Positions 21,006-28,991 of a stretch of 30,586 nucleotides of DNA are shown one piece after another. The position numbers and the translations under genes are program-made. Below the pieces are notes generated by a model. The model was not told the origin of the DNA, searched no databases, and saw only the letters and a list, made by a program, of their open reading frames with translations. The stretch spans positions 1-30,586 of IMG/VR virus record IMGVR_UViG_3300047481_001941. One strand, 5' to 3'. This stretch comes from a virus. Positions within the stretch are counted from its first letter, which is position 1; each line of letters opens with the position of its first letter.

Positions 21006-21012
21006 CTAAATA
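21006..21012 (+). promoter_or_regulatory. Late-type promoter motif CTAAATA before gp26
   Basis: It lies 30 nt upstream of the gp26 ATG and right after the preceding stop codon. Confidence 0.45.
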
Positions 21013-21041
21013 ATCACACCTGAAAACTTCTATAGGACATT

Positions 21042-21761
21042 ATGCCTTTACCAAAGATTTCTACACCATCTTATGAACTTGAATTGCCATCAACTGGAGA
21101 AACAATTCAATATAGACCCTTTCTAGTTAAAGAAGAAAAACTTCTTGTGATTGCTTTAGAAAGTGAAGACACAAAGCAAATCACCACGGCGATTAAAACA
21201 GTTATCAAAAATTGTATTCTCACGAAAAGCATTAAGGTAGAATCACTTCCTACTTTTGATATCGAATATCTATTCCTCAACATTCGTGGTAAGTCTGTTG
21301 GGGAGGAACTTGAAGTTAATGTTATCTGTCCCGATGATGGAGAGACTCAAGTTCCTGTAAAGATTAATCTTGATGATATTGAAGTTCAAAAAAGTGAAGA
21401 GCATACTAACAGAATCAAACTTGATGATAATATTATGATGGAAATGAAATATCCATCTTTAGATCAGTTTATCAAAAACAACTTTGACTTTAATGATAAG
21501 AATGCGATGGATCAATCATTTGAGTTGATTGGATCTTGTATTGATAAGATTTATACTGAAGATGAAGTATGGTCTGCGGCAGACGTTACGAAAAAAGAGA
21601 TTGGTGAATTTTTAGAATCTATGAACTCTTCTCAGTTTAAAGATATTGAGAAGTTTTTTGAAACGATGCCAAAACTTTCTCATACGATTAAAGTCACAAA
21701 TCCAAATACCAAAGTTGAAAGCGAAGTTGTACTTGAGGGCTTAGCGTCTTTTTTCGCGTAG
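21042..21761 (+). CDS. 26: gp26, baseplate hub / tail assembly protein
   Basis: The 239-aa protein starts MPLPKISTPSYELELPSTGE and has IQYRPFLVKEEKLLVIALES and YLFLNIRGKSVGEELEVNVI, typical of the T4 gp26 family (PF12322). The usual label is baseplate hub subunit. The last codons (tct ttt ttc gcg tag) contain the slippery heptamer T TTT TTC at 21749-21755, and the -1 frame continues into the next ORF. With tape measure following, this mirrors lambda G and GT tail chaperones. I therefore consider that gp26 may be a tail-assembly chaperone with a frameshifted long form of 303 aa. Confidence 0.92.
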   Translation: MPLPKISTPSYELELPSTGETIQYRPFLVKEEKLLVIALESEDTKQITTAIKTVIKNCILTKSIKVESLPTFDIEYLFLNIRGKSVGEELEVNVICPDDGETQVPVKINLDDIEVQKSEEHTNRIKLDDNIMMEMKYPSLDQFIKNNFDFNDKNAMDQSFELIGSCIDKIYTEDEVWSAADVTKKEIGEFLESMNSSQFKDIEKFFETMPKLSHTIKVTNPNTKVESEVVLEGLASFFA

Positions 21762-21779
21762 CGATGATCCATATGGATC
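21749..21779 (+). promoter_or_regulatory. Candidate -1 frameshift site joining gp26 to the gp51-like ORF
   Basis: T TTT TTC (21749-21755) is in gp26 phase, two codons before the stop. After a -1 slip the reading continues CGC GTA GCG ATG into the next ORF with no stop. GATCC (21766-21770) and GGATC (21775-21779) form a small stem 10 nt downstream. The second ORF lacks a Shine-Dalgarno sequence. Confidence 0.65.
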
Positions 21780-21952
21780 TTGAAAACTATTTTCGTTTAA
21801 ACTTTTCCTTAATGCAGTACCATAAATACTCTTTATGGGAGATTGAAAATATGATTCCTTGGGAAAGAGACATCTATGTTGCATTATTACAACAGCATCT
21901 TGAAGAAGAGCAACTAAAACAACAGCAGCAGATGAGTAATGCCCATTTCTAA
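21764..21952 (+). CDS. 51: gp51-like hub assembly ORF (probably also the -1 extension of gp26)
   Basis: The 62-aa ORF reads MDLENYFRLNFSLMQYHKYS, then LWEIENMIPWERDIYVALLQ and QHLEEE with a Gln-rich tail. The WERDIYVALL segment is the pattern I associate with short gp51/tail-chaperone downstream domains. No SD precedes either ATG (21764 or 21773). It is in the -1 frame of gp26 and reachable from its slippery site. Its 3' end overlaps the tape measure start by 14 nt. Independent translation by coupling remains possible. The gp51 name is by position and likeness. Confidence 0.7.
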   Translation: MIHMDLENYFRLNFSLMQYHKYSLWEIENMIPWERDIYVALLQQHLEEEQLKQQQQMSNAHF

Positions 21953-24356
21953 AGACTTAACAGATTTAGATTCACAACTTAAAAAAACTGTAATCTCTGC
22001 TGAAAGTTTTAAGAGAGGGAGCTCCTTAGATTCTTCTAAAAGTATTGCGAATATACATAAAACACTTTCAAGTCTTGCTGGACATACCAGGAAACTTGTT
22101 GGGAGAGTTATTTCTTTAGAAAAAACAGTCAATAATAACTCTAGAAAAATTACTGTTCTTAAGAATCTTTCACAATCTCAAAGTGGAAGAATGGGGGGAG
22201 AAAATATTGGTGCTAAGTTGCCTGGAAGTTCTACTTCAAATGTAGAAGATAATATCTCTGCTATCGCGGAATCCGTAAGTTCAATAGCAGAGATATTATC
22301 GGGAAGAAAAAAACTTCTAGACGATACTGCTGCTTTTGATAAAAGAAAAGCAGAGCAAGATAAAAGGTCACTTGCAGAAAGTAATCTTGAAAAGAGATTC
22401 GATGGGTTAAAAAGAGATGCTGAAAAAGTTATAGCACCAGTAAAAAGCATTTTAGATAGGATAATAGATTTTTTTGTAACCGTTTTCCTTGGTAGAGTAG
22501 TTTTTAAATTACTTGAATGGTTTGGTGATCCAAGTAATGCTAAGAAAGTAAACTCTATTATTAGATTTTTAGGAGATAACTGGCCAAAACTTTTATCTCT
22601 TTACCTTGTATTTGGCACAAGTTTTGGTAGATTTGCAAAAGGACTTTTTAAAGCAGTTACTTTAGGTTCATTCAAACTTATTGCTCTTATTGCCAAACTA
22701 GCTGCTGCTAAAAAGATAAGAGGTGCTAGAAAAGTTGCAGGTTTTCTTGGTGGGGGAAAAGGAAAACTTCTTGCAAGTGTTATAGGTACTGGAGTTGCCC
22801 TTGGGGGAACTTATGCACTTACTCAAGGATTGAAGGGTGGAGAAGACAAACAAGAAACCCAAAAATTTGCAGGTGGTGGATACGTAAAACCAAGATTCCC
22901 AACATTCTCGGGTGGTGGATTTAACTTTAAGGGAATGATGGGTGGTGCCTCTCTAGGATCTATGTTTGGTCCTCTTGGAATGTTACTTGGTGGATCTGGT
23001 AAACCTCAAGAAATGTTTGGTGGATTTGTAAGCGGAGAGAAGGGTGTTGATAAAGTCCCAGCGATGCTTAGTGATGGTGAGTTTGTTATGTCTCGCGGTG
23101 CTGTTGCAAAGTATGGTGTTGACACTCTTGAATCTATGAACGCTGCAGGTGGAGGAACAAACAGACCAAAGATGGTAAGTGGCACTACTTATGCTCAAGG
23201 TGGCGGTTATATTGGAACCCAGGAAGAAAAGAAAGAAAAAATCAAAGATCCAATACTTGAAAAGAGGGAAAGGGAACTTGATAAGATAACCGGATATTCT
23301 GGAGGAATGATTGCTGATCGTAAAGAAGACCTATCACAACAAAATTTGAGTGCAAGACTGAAAAGAATAGAACAACAAATGCAATCTCAAAGAGCACTTG
23401 CTTCTGGACAAGGTATTACTATTAAAGGTGCAGGTCTTGGTTCTAATATTGGAAAAGGTGTTCCAACAACTTTTATGGGTAGAGAGGCAATCAAAGTTTC
23501 TCTTCCTCCTGGTGGGTCTTATGAAAATGAAATAACTCTTGCGGGCAAAAGATATTTTGCTATGAAAAGGGGAAATGATGTCATCTATGTTTCTAATTTC
23601 ACAAAAGGTCTTGCCGGACAGGTTGATAAGTACGGGGCAACGAATAAGTCATATCGTGGATCTGGTGGTGGAGTAACAAGAGAAGATAAGAAGAATTTAC
23701 CCAAAACAAAAATTATGATGGGTCCTGATGGTCCTTTTGTTGGATATCTTGCGTTTAAGAATGGAGAACCAACATATCAAAGAGCAACACAAAGAAAGAA
23801 AGGACTATTAGAAAATATTACAAACTTTTTTGACCCTAAAGGTGCGAAAGCAAAAGAAGAAACTTTAAATGCAAGAACATTAAGACTTACCGCAATAAGT
23901 GATCTACAGGATTATCGAAAAGTAATGCCTGAGGAAAAGGTCAAAGAGATGTTGAATATGAGACTTGGACCTAATGCATACTCTCGTGCAGTTAATGATC
24001 TTAAGGCAAAGGAAGTAAGAATAAAGAATGAAGCAGAAATGAAAAAACAAGCTGGGATGGCGAATTATTCTGCTTCAAATGTTATTGCAGCTCAGAACGC
24101 AGGTAAGGTTTCAAATCTTGGATCTAATTATAAGCAACAGGAACTTAAACTTGCAGCTGCCGCAAATAAACCTAAAGTAAAACCAGTCTCACCTCCACCA
24201 AAACCACAATCACAAACTTATGCTCAAAAAATGCAAGCAAGGCAGAATGCTAAAAGAGGTGGATCATCTCCTTCAGTAAAAACACCAAATTTTGGTGCGA
24301 CGTGTCCTAAGGATGGAAATAGAAAAGCAAGACAAAAAATTCTTGGTATTTTTTAG
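21939..24356 (+). CDS. Tail tape measure protein (gp29 role)
   Basis: The 805-aa protein would set tail length and occupy the tube lumen. The N-terminus is coiled coil (about 1-90). Hydrophobic segments at about 165-300 include RIIDFFVTVFLGRVVFKLLE and LASVIGTGVALGGTYALTQG. It then has Gly-rich repeats and VSGEKGVDKVPAMLSDGEFV with MSRGAVAKYGVDTLESMNAA, a widespread tape-measure C-terminal motif. The end is Lys/Ala-rich. It overlaps the gp51-like ORF. No sequence likeness to T4 gp29 is claimed; the role follows from domain type and gene order. Confidence 0.85.
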   Translation: MPISKDLTDLDSQLKKTVISAESFKRGSSLDSSKSIANIHKTLSSLAGHTRKLVGRVISLEKTVNNNSRKITVLKNLSQSQSGRMGGENIGAKLPGSSTSNVEDNISAIAESVSSIAEILSGRKKLLDDTAAFDKRKAEQDKRSLAESNLEKRFDGLKRDAEKVIAPVKSILDRIIDFFVTVFLGRVVFKLLEWFGDPSNAKKVNSIIRFLGDNWPKLLSLYLVFGTSFGRFAKGLFKAVTLGSFKLIALIAKLAAAKKIRGARKVAGFLGGGKGKLLASVIGTGVALGGTYALTQGLKGGEDKQETQKFAGGGYVKPRFPTFSGGGFNFKGMMGGASLGSMFGPLGMLLGGSGKPQEMFGGFVSGEKGVDKVPAMLSDGEFVMSRGAVAKYGVDTLESMNAAGGGTNRPKMVSGTTYAQGGGYIGTQEEKKEKIKDPILEKRERELDKITGYSGGMIADRKEDLSQQNLSARLKRIEQQMQSQRALASGQGITIKGAGLGSNIGKGVPTTFMGREAIKVSLPPGGSYENEITLAGKRYFAMKRGNDVIYVSNFTKGLAGQVDKYGATNKSYRGSGGGVTREDKKNLPKTKIMMGPDGPFVGYLAFKNGEPTYQRATQRKKGLLENITNFFDPKGAKAKEETLNARTLRLTAISDLQDYRKVMPEEKVKEMLNMRLGPNAYSRAVNDLKAKEVRIKNEAEMKKQAGMANYSASNVIAAQNAGKVSNLGSNYKQQELKLAAAANKPKVKPVSPPPKPQSQTYAQKMQARQNAKRGGSSPSVKTPNFGATCPKDGNRKARQKILGIF

Positions 24357-24367
24357 GAGACATATAA

Positions 24368-27300
24368 ATGGCTATCTCTGCAGATAAACTTTTAGACAGA
24401 CCATCAGAACTTCACAGACGCTATGGCGGAAGACTTGCTATGCAAAAGTCTCTACAAGAAAAGATGGTGGGAGGAGGTCCTGCAAATATTGTTCTTACTA
24501 AAAAATCCATAAAAAATATTGAGATTATAAAGGTCAAATTTGTTCAAATAGAAAATATTTTCAAAGGAACTCTTGCCTCAGAAAAGAAAGCACTTGATGA
24601 AAAGAAGAGAAGGGAAAGTAATACTAGACGCGAAAAGCAAGAAGAAAAATTAGAAACTAAACCAAATGCCGAAAAAGGTTCTGTAAAGATGCCTGCCTCT
24701 CCAAGGATGGGTATTCTTGACTGGATAAAAAACTTTATAGGAAATATACTTCTTGGTTACTTTGCAGTTAGATTGATTGATCATCTCCCCAAGATAATGC
24801 CTATTGTAAAATTCTTGGGAAATGCTGCAGACTTTATTATAGATGTTGGTGGAAAACTTTTAAACGGACTGGTGACGTTTATTGATTGGGGATACAAAGC
24901 CTATGATGCTACTCGTGGATTTATAAAAGGTCTAGGTGGAGAAAACTTTGCTCAGGGATTTGATAAGTTTGTTGGAGCGATTGATACCACTTTATTTTTG
25001 GCAACTGCTATTGCGGGCGATCTTCTTTTAGAATCTTTATCTGGTGATGGTGGAGGTGGTCTTGGAGATATTGTTGGCGATCAACTTAAGAAAAGAGGAG
25101 CACAAAAAGTTGCTACAAGTGTCGCTGGAAAGGCAGGAACTGCTGCAAAAGCAGGTGGTGTGGGTGCAGCTGCCGCCGCGGCTATCGTTGCTGGTGCAGG
25201 ACTTCTTGCATCTGCTTTGGGTGAAGGTGCATTTCAACTTAGAAAGTTTGCAGTAAAACCAATACAAAAACTTGAGGACGATCAAAAGAACGATAAAAAT
25301 CCTCTTACTAGATTTGGAAGAGGTGTTGTTTTGAATATGGTAAGACCTTTGTTTGGTCTTTTTCAAACAGTTGGATTTTTACTTGATGTTGTTGGTGCTC
25401 CATTTAGATATGCTATAGAACTTCTCCGTTATCCATTTTTGAGTGAAGAAGATAAGATAAAACAAGCAAATAATCTTGCCAAGTTTGATGCAAGAATTCG
25501 TGAAGACTTGAGGAAAGCATTAAATATGCTCACTCTTGGACTTGCATTTAAAGAAAAGGGATCCTTTGGAAACATCTATGGAAATAAAGGTTCCCAAAAA
25601 CAAATGATGGGTAAAATGGCAGGTGGTGGTATTACAAGAGGTGGTAGAAGTCAGACAGGTGCTAGAAGGACAATAGGTGGAACAAAGAAAAAGGGTCAGT
25701 ATAAAAGAGCATTAGCACAAAAACCATCTAAGATAGAAATCAAAACCGAAGATAAAACACTTAAAGAAACTGGAGAACAACTTGACAAGACCAAGTACTT
25801 TGGTCCAATCTTGGCAATCAGTTCCAAGATTATGGCAAAACAAGAACCAACACAAAAAGATTATGAGAATGTTGGTCTTGGAATCAACTTATTGATTTCC
25901 AAAGGTATTGAAGAAGATCAACTAAAGGGTGGTTTGGTTGCTGCTTTTGCTGGGGGTGGACTAGTTGATGATGAATTTTTAGAAGCAGCAGAAAAAGGAA
26001 GCGATATTACTAACTGGGTTGCTAGAACATTTAAAGGTGAAATTGAAAGTAATGCCCAAAAAACTTTAAGATTGATTAGAGAGAAAATAGATGAAAAGAA
26101 AGGTCCTGCTGGAGTTTCTGGACCTGGGCAGCCAGGGTCACCTGATATGATTAATATTCAGGGAGGGGATGTTGATTTTTGGACTCTTGTAGCAGTTGCT
26201 TCTAGAGAGGATGGAGATCCTCAAGCATGGGCTGATGTTGCACAATCAATTTATAATAGACTTGCATCTGGTGCTTATACTGGAAAGACTATTAAGGATT
26301 TAATTCTTGGACAAATGCAATATGAACCAACTTGGAAGTTTCCTAAACCAGGCGTGACAGGAAAACCAAATCAAGAATGGTATTCTATTAAAGATGCTGC
26401 TAGTGCAGGAATAGCTGCTGGTCAATCTGAAGGTGCGATGAAAAAAGTTGCAGCGGCAATTTTAGATCCAACTCTACAAAAAAATGCAAGGGAATTTATT
26501 CAAGGGAGAACTGACTTTAGAGGATATAGTGTTTCTGGGGGAGCACAAAGAAAATCTGGAGACAACTATTTTGGGTGGTACAATAACTATCGCGCAAATA
26601 AGGTAGGTTCTGTTCCTAATTTTGGTGCAACTGCTACAACTGGTGGATCTGGACCTGGAGGATCATTTGTTGGTGGAGGGACAGGTTCTGGATATGGAAC
26701 TGGTGGTGTAAAGATTGCGGGTGATTTGGGTGACTATATGAAAGCAAATCGTGGAAAAATTGGAGTAACTGGTGATATTCACCAGCACCCAAGACACCCT
26801 AAACAGGAAAAAAGAAATTATTTTTCATATCATAACCAAAATAGAGCACTTGATATTGGTGGATATGGACCTGCCCATCCAAGCTCAGGTGGAAGAGACG
26901 AACAAGCACCTGTTATCAGAGCATTATTGGAGTGGAATAAAAGAAATGGATATCAACCAGTAGAAATAATTCATGGATCACCTGCTTTCAAAGGTCTGGG
27001 TAAATATGAATCTGGTCCAAGAGATCTTCACTCAAATCACGTTCACGTTGCTTATCACAGAGGTAAGGTTAGATCTGGTAAGGAAACCATAGCAAGAATT
27101 CTAAAGGACGAAAAAGTTTTAGATCCAGATACCTCTAAAGCACTTGACCAAATAAATCCTTTGCTTGCATACCAACTCAATAAAGCTTCAACAAAAGAAG
27201 GTGTTCTTAAAGTACTTCAGTCCTATGCTGGTTATGAACTACCATACGCAGAACCTCAGATTATTGAAGTTCCTGTTGAAGTTTCCTCTGGAGATATGGG

Positions 27301-27391
27301 GGATTATTCTAGTTCAAGTGCTGGAGAATCTAGATTTATTCCAATCTTTAGTGAAAATGATTCTTTTGAAAGTCTGTATGTTGGTGGGTAA
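24368..27391 (+). CDS. Tape-measure-like tail lysin with SleB-like and M15-like domains
   Basis: This 1007-aa protein has a helical charged N-terminus, a hydrophobic part (about 110-300; ILDWIKNFIGNILLGYFAVR) resembling the upstream tape measure, and Gly-rich repeats. At about 605-740 there is a cell-wall hydrolase region (VAVASREDGDPQAWADVAQS, IYNRL, YNNYR), SleB-like. At about 800-895 is a zinc peptidase of M15 type: YHNQNRALDIGG (Hx6D) and SNHVHVAYH (HxH). It could cut peptidoglycan glycan and peptide bonds during DNA entry. AGGAG precedes the ATG. It probably travels in the virion tail. Confidence 0.85.
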   Translation: MAISADKLLDRPSELHRRYGGRLAMQKSLQEKMVGGGPANIVLTKKSIKNIEIIKVKFVQIENIFKGTLASEKKALDEKKRRESNTRREKQEEKLETKPNAEKGSVKMPASPRMGILDWIKNFIGNILLGYFAVRLIDHLPKIMPIVKFLGNAADFIIDVGGKLLNGLVTFIDWGYKAYDATRGFIKGLGGENFAQGFDKFVGAIDTTLFLATAIAGDLLLESLSGDGGGGLGDIVGDQLKKRGAQKVATSVAGKAGTAAKAGGVGAAAAAAIVAGAGLLASALGEGAFQLRKFAVKPIQKLEDDQKNDKNPLTRFGRGVVLNMVRPLFGLFQTVGFLLDVVGAPFRYAIELLRYPFLSEEDKIKQANNLAKFDARIREDLRKALNMLTLGLAFKEKGSFGNIYGNKGSQKQMMGKMAGGGITRGGRSQTGARRTIGGTKKKGQYKRALAQKPSKIEIKTEDKTLKETGEQLDKTKYFGPILAISSKIMAKQEPTQKDYENVGLGINLLISKGIEEDQLKGGLVAAFAGGGLVDDEFLEAAEKGSDITNWVARTFKGEIESNAQKTLRLIREKIDEKKGPAGVSGPGQPGSPDMINIQGGDVDFWTLVAVASREDGDPQAWADVAQSIYNRLASGAYTGKTIKDLILGQMQYEPTWKFPKPGVTGKPNQEWYSIKDAASAGIAAGQSEGAMKKVAAAILDPTLQKNAREFIQGRTDFRGYSVSGGAQRKSGDNYFGWYNNYRANKVGSVPNFGATATTGGSGPGGSFVGGGTGSGYGTGGVKIAGDLGDYMKANRGKIGVTGDIHQHPRHPKQEKRNYFSYHNQNRALDIGGYGPAHPSSGGRDEQAPVIRALLEWNKRNGYQPVEIIHGSPAFKGLGKYESGPRDLHSNHVHVAYHRGKVRSGKETIARILKDEKVLDPDTSKALDQINPLLAYQLNKASTKEGVLKVLQSYAGYELPYAEPQIIEVPVEVSSGDMGDYSSSSAGESRFIPIFSENDSFESLYVGG

Positions 27392-27414
27392 ATAAGAATA
27401 AGAGGTAATACCAA

Positions 27415-28770
27415 ATGGCAAATCAAATAGTATCAAAATCTGCTGAAGCATCTAATATATCTAAACTTGATATTTTTTCAAATAAAACTGGAAAGCCAGT
27501 AAGTGTTACTGGTGGAACTATTGGATTGCTTTACTATGAAAGCATACTACAAGACTCTATCAGAGCAACTGTAACTTTCGTGGATGCTGGTAATACTATA
27601 AACAACAAGACTGCTTTGGATGGTCTTCCTATTGTCGGGCAAGAAAAAGTTGATCTCAAATTTTCTGATAATAATAATAATGAGTTATCTATGATATTAT
27701 ATGTTAACAAAGTTACACCCATGGTTGATGATACAACAAAGTCTATGGTTCAACTTGACTTAGTATCAAAGGAATTCATTCTAAATGAGAAAGTTAGATT
27801 GAACACTAGATTTGATGGAAAAATATCGGACCACATAAGAAAGATTCTGACAGATTCAAACTACTTGGGTACAGAAAAGAATGTTAGTATTGAAGAAACT
27901 TCAAATAACTATAACTTTATAGGGAATAATAGAAAACCATACTATGCTTTGAACTGGTTATCAAAGAAAGCAATCTCAGCACAGAACCAAAAGATTGGTG
28001 ATAGTGCTGGGTATTTTTTCTATGAAACTTCCGATGGATTCTTCTTTAAGTCTATTGACGGATTACTCTCTCAAGAAAAGAAAAAGTCAATTATCTTTAA
28101 CAATTCTCCTGACAGTAGAGGTGAAAATATCCCTGCTGGATATGATGTAAAAGCACTTGATTATGAAAAGGATAATAATGTAGATGTGCAGAAAAAACTT
28201 CAGATGGGAGCATATTCTACACGTACTATTCTTTTTGATCCTTTTACGTGTTACTATGAAGTGATTACTGAAAGTGCAAAAGAAAAAGAACAATCATTAA
28301 AACTTGGTGGTAAGGAACTTCCAGTTTTAAATAAGGAGTTTAATCGTCAAGGTGATAACAAAGAGTTTTCAAGAACTCAATATATGTTACTTGATAAAGG
28401 ATCTTTACCCACAGGAAGTGGAACTGGAAAAGGTCAGGAGCAGTTGAATAAGTCAAAGCAAGAAAATTTTGAACCAAAGAAGATACTTAATCAGTCAATC
28501 CGAAGATATAATCAACTGTATACCTCAAAAAGCACCATAACGATAGCAGGCGATTTTTCTTTGCACGCAGGTGATGTTGTTTTTCTTGATGTGCCAGAAC
28601 TACAGACTGATGTAAAAAATGATGATGTGAACAAAGAAAGTGGAGGTCTATATATTATAGCAGATTTATGTCATTATATTTCTCCAAAAGAAACTTATAC
28701 AAAATTAAACTTGGTCAGAGATTCATTTGGAAGAAAAGGAAATCACACATCAGGTAGTATTCCATTATGA
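27415..28770 (+). CDS. gp27-like baseplate hub protein
   Basis: The 451-aa protein begins MANQIVSKSAEASNISKLDI and has LLYYESILQDSIRATVTFVD, LDLVSKEFILNEKVRLNTRF and a C-terminal ADLCHYISPKETYTKLNLVR. These match the beta-domain pattern of gp27/gpD hub proteins (pore-ring and wing strands, ITIAGDFSLHAGDVVFLDVP). In T4 gp27 forms the trimeric hub that carries gp5, and here gp5 follows after one small gene. It has an AGAGGT RBS. At 451 aa it is longer than T4 gp27 (391). Confidence 0.72.
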   Translation: MANQIVSKSAEASNISKLDIFSNKTGKPVSVTGGTIGLLYYESILQDSIRATVTFVDAGNTINNKTALDGLPIVGQEKVDLKFSDNNNNELSMILYVNKVTPMVDDTTKSMVQLDLVSKEFILNEKVRLNTRFDGKISDHIRKILTDSNYLGTEKNVSIEETSNNYNFIGNNRKPYYALNWLSKKAISAQNQKIGDSAGYFFYETSDGFFFKSIDGLLSQEKKKSIIFNNSPDSRGENIPAGYDVKALDYEKDNNVDVQKKLQMGAYSTRTILFDPFTCYYEVITESAKEKEQSLKLGGKELPVLNKEFNRQGDNKEFSRTQYMLLDKGSLPTGSGTGKGQEQLNKSKQENFEPKKILNQSIRRYNQLYTSKSTITIAGDFSLHAGDVVFLDVPELQTDVKNDDVNKESGGLYIIADLCHYISPKETYTKLNLVRDSFGRKGNHTSGSIPL

Positions 28771-28985
28771 CCAAAAGAAGTATCCAACAACACATCAACG
28801 ATGACAAAGATCTTTTAGATGACTCAACTCTCTCACCTCAGATGAGAAGGCACGTTGAAGATGAGTTAGTTAACTTAGAAAAATATCAAGCAAATCATCC
28901 AGATCAAGATCATGATCCAACTTCTTTTGAGATATATTGTGATCAAAATCCAGATGCTGCAGAGTGTAAAATTTATGAAGATTGA
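28767..28985 (+). CDS. cp12: CP12-like Calvin cycle inhibitor
   Basis: The C-terminal YCDQNPDAAECKIYED has the CP12 pair Cys58 and Cys67 with the conserved Pro between them (CxxxPxxxEC), spaced as in plastid and cyanobacterial CP12. CP12 ties GAPDH and phosphoribulokinase into an inactive complex, slowing the Calvin cycle. The usual N-terminal Cys pair is missing and the central AWD core is not obvious. The gene is 72 aa and sits by ATGA overlap between hub genes, implying late expression. The phage form may be reduced to the GAPDH-binding end. A coincidental small tail protein is the alternative. Confidence 0.78.
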   Translation: MTKRSIQQHINDDKDLLDDSTLSPQMRRHVEDELVNLEKYQANHPDQDHDPTSFEIYCDQNPDAAECKIYED

Positions 28986-28991
28986 TAACTG

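Noticed and set aside
21766-21779. Perfect palindrome GATCCATATGGATC as a restriction or operator site
   Set aside because: It lies inside coding sequence, and the only reason to keep it is as a weak frameshift stem; there is no second copy nearby.
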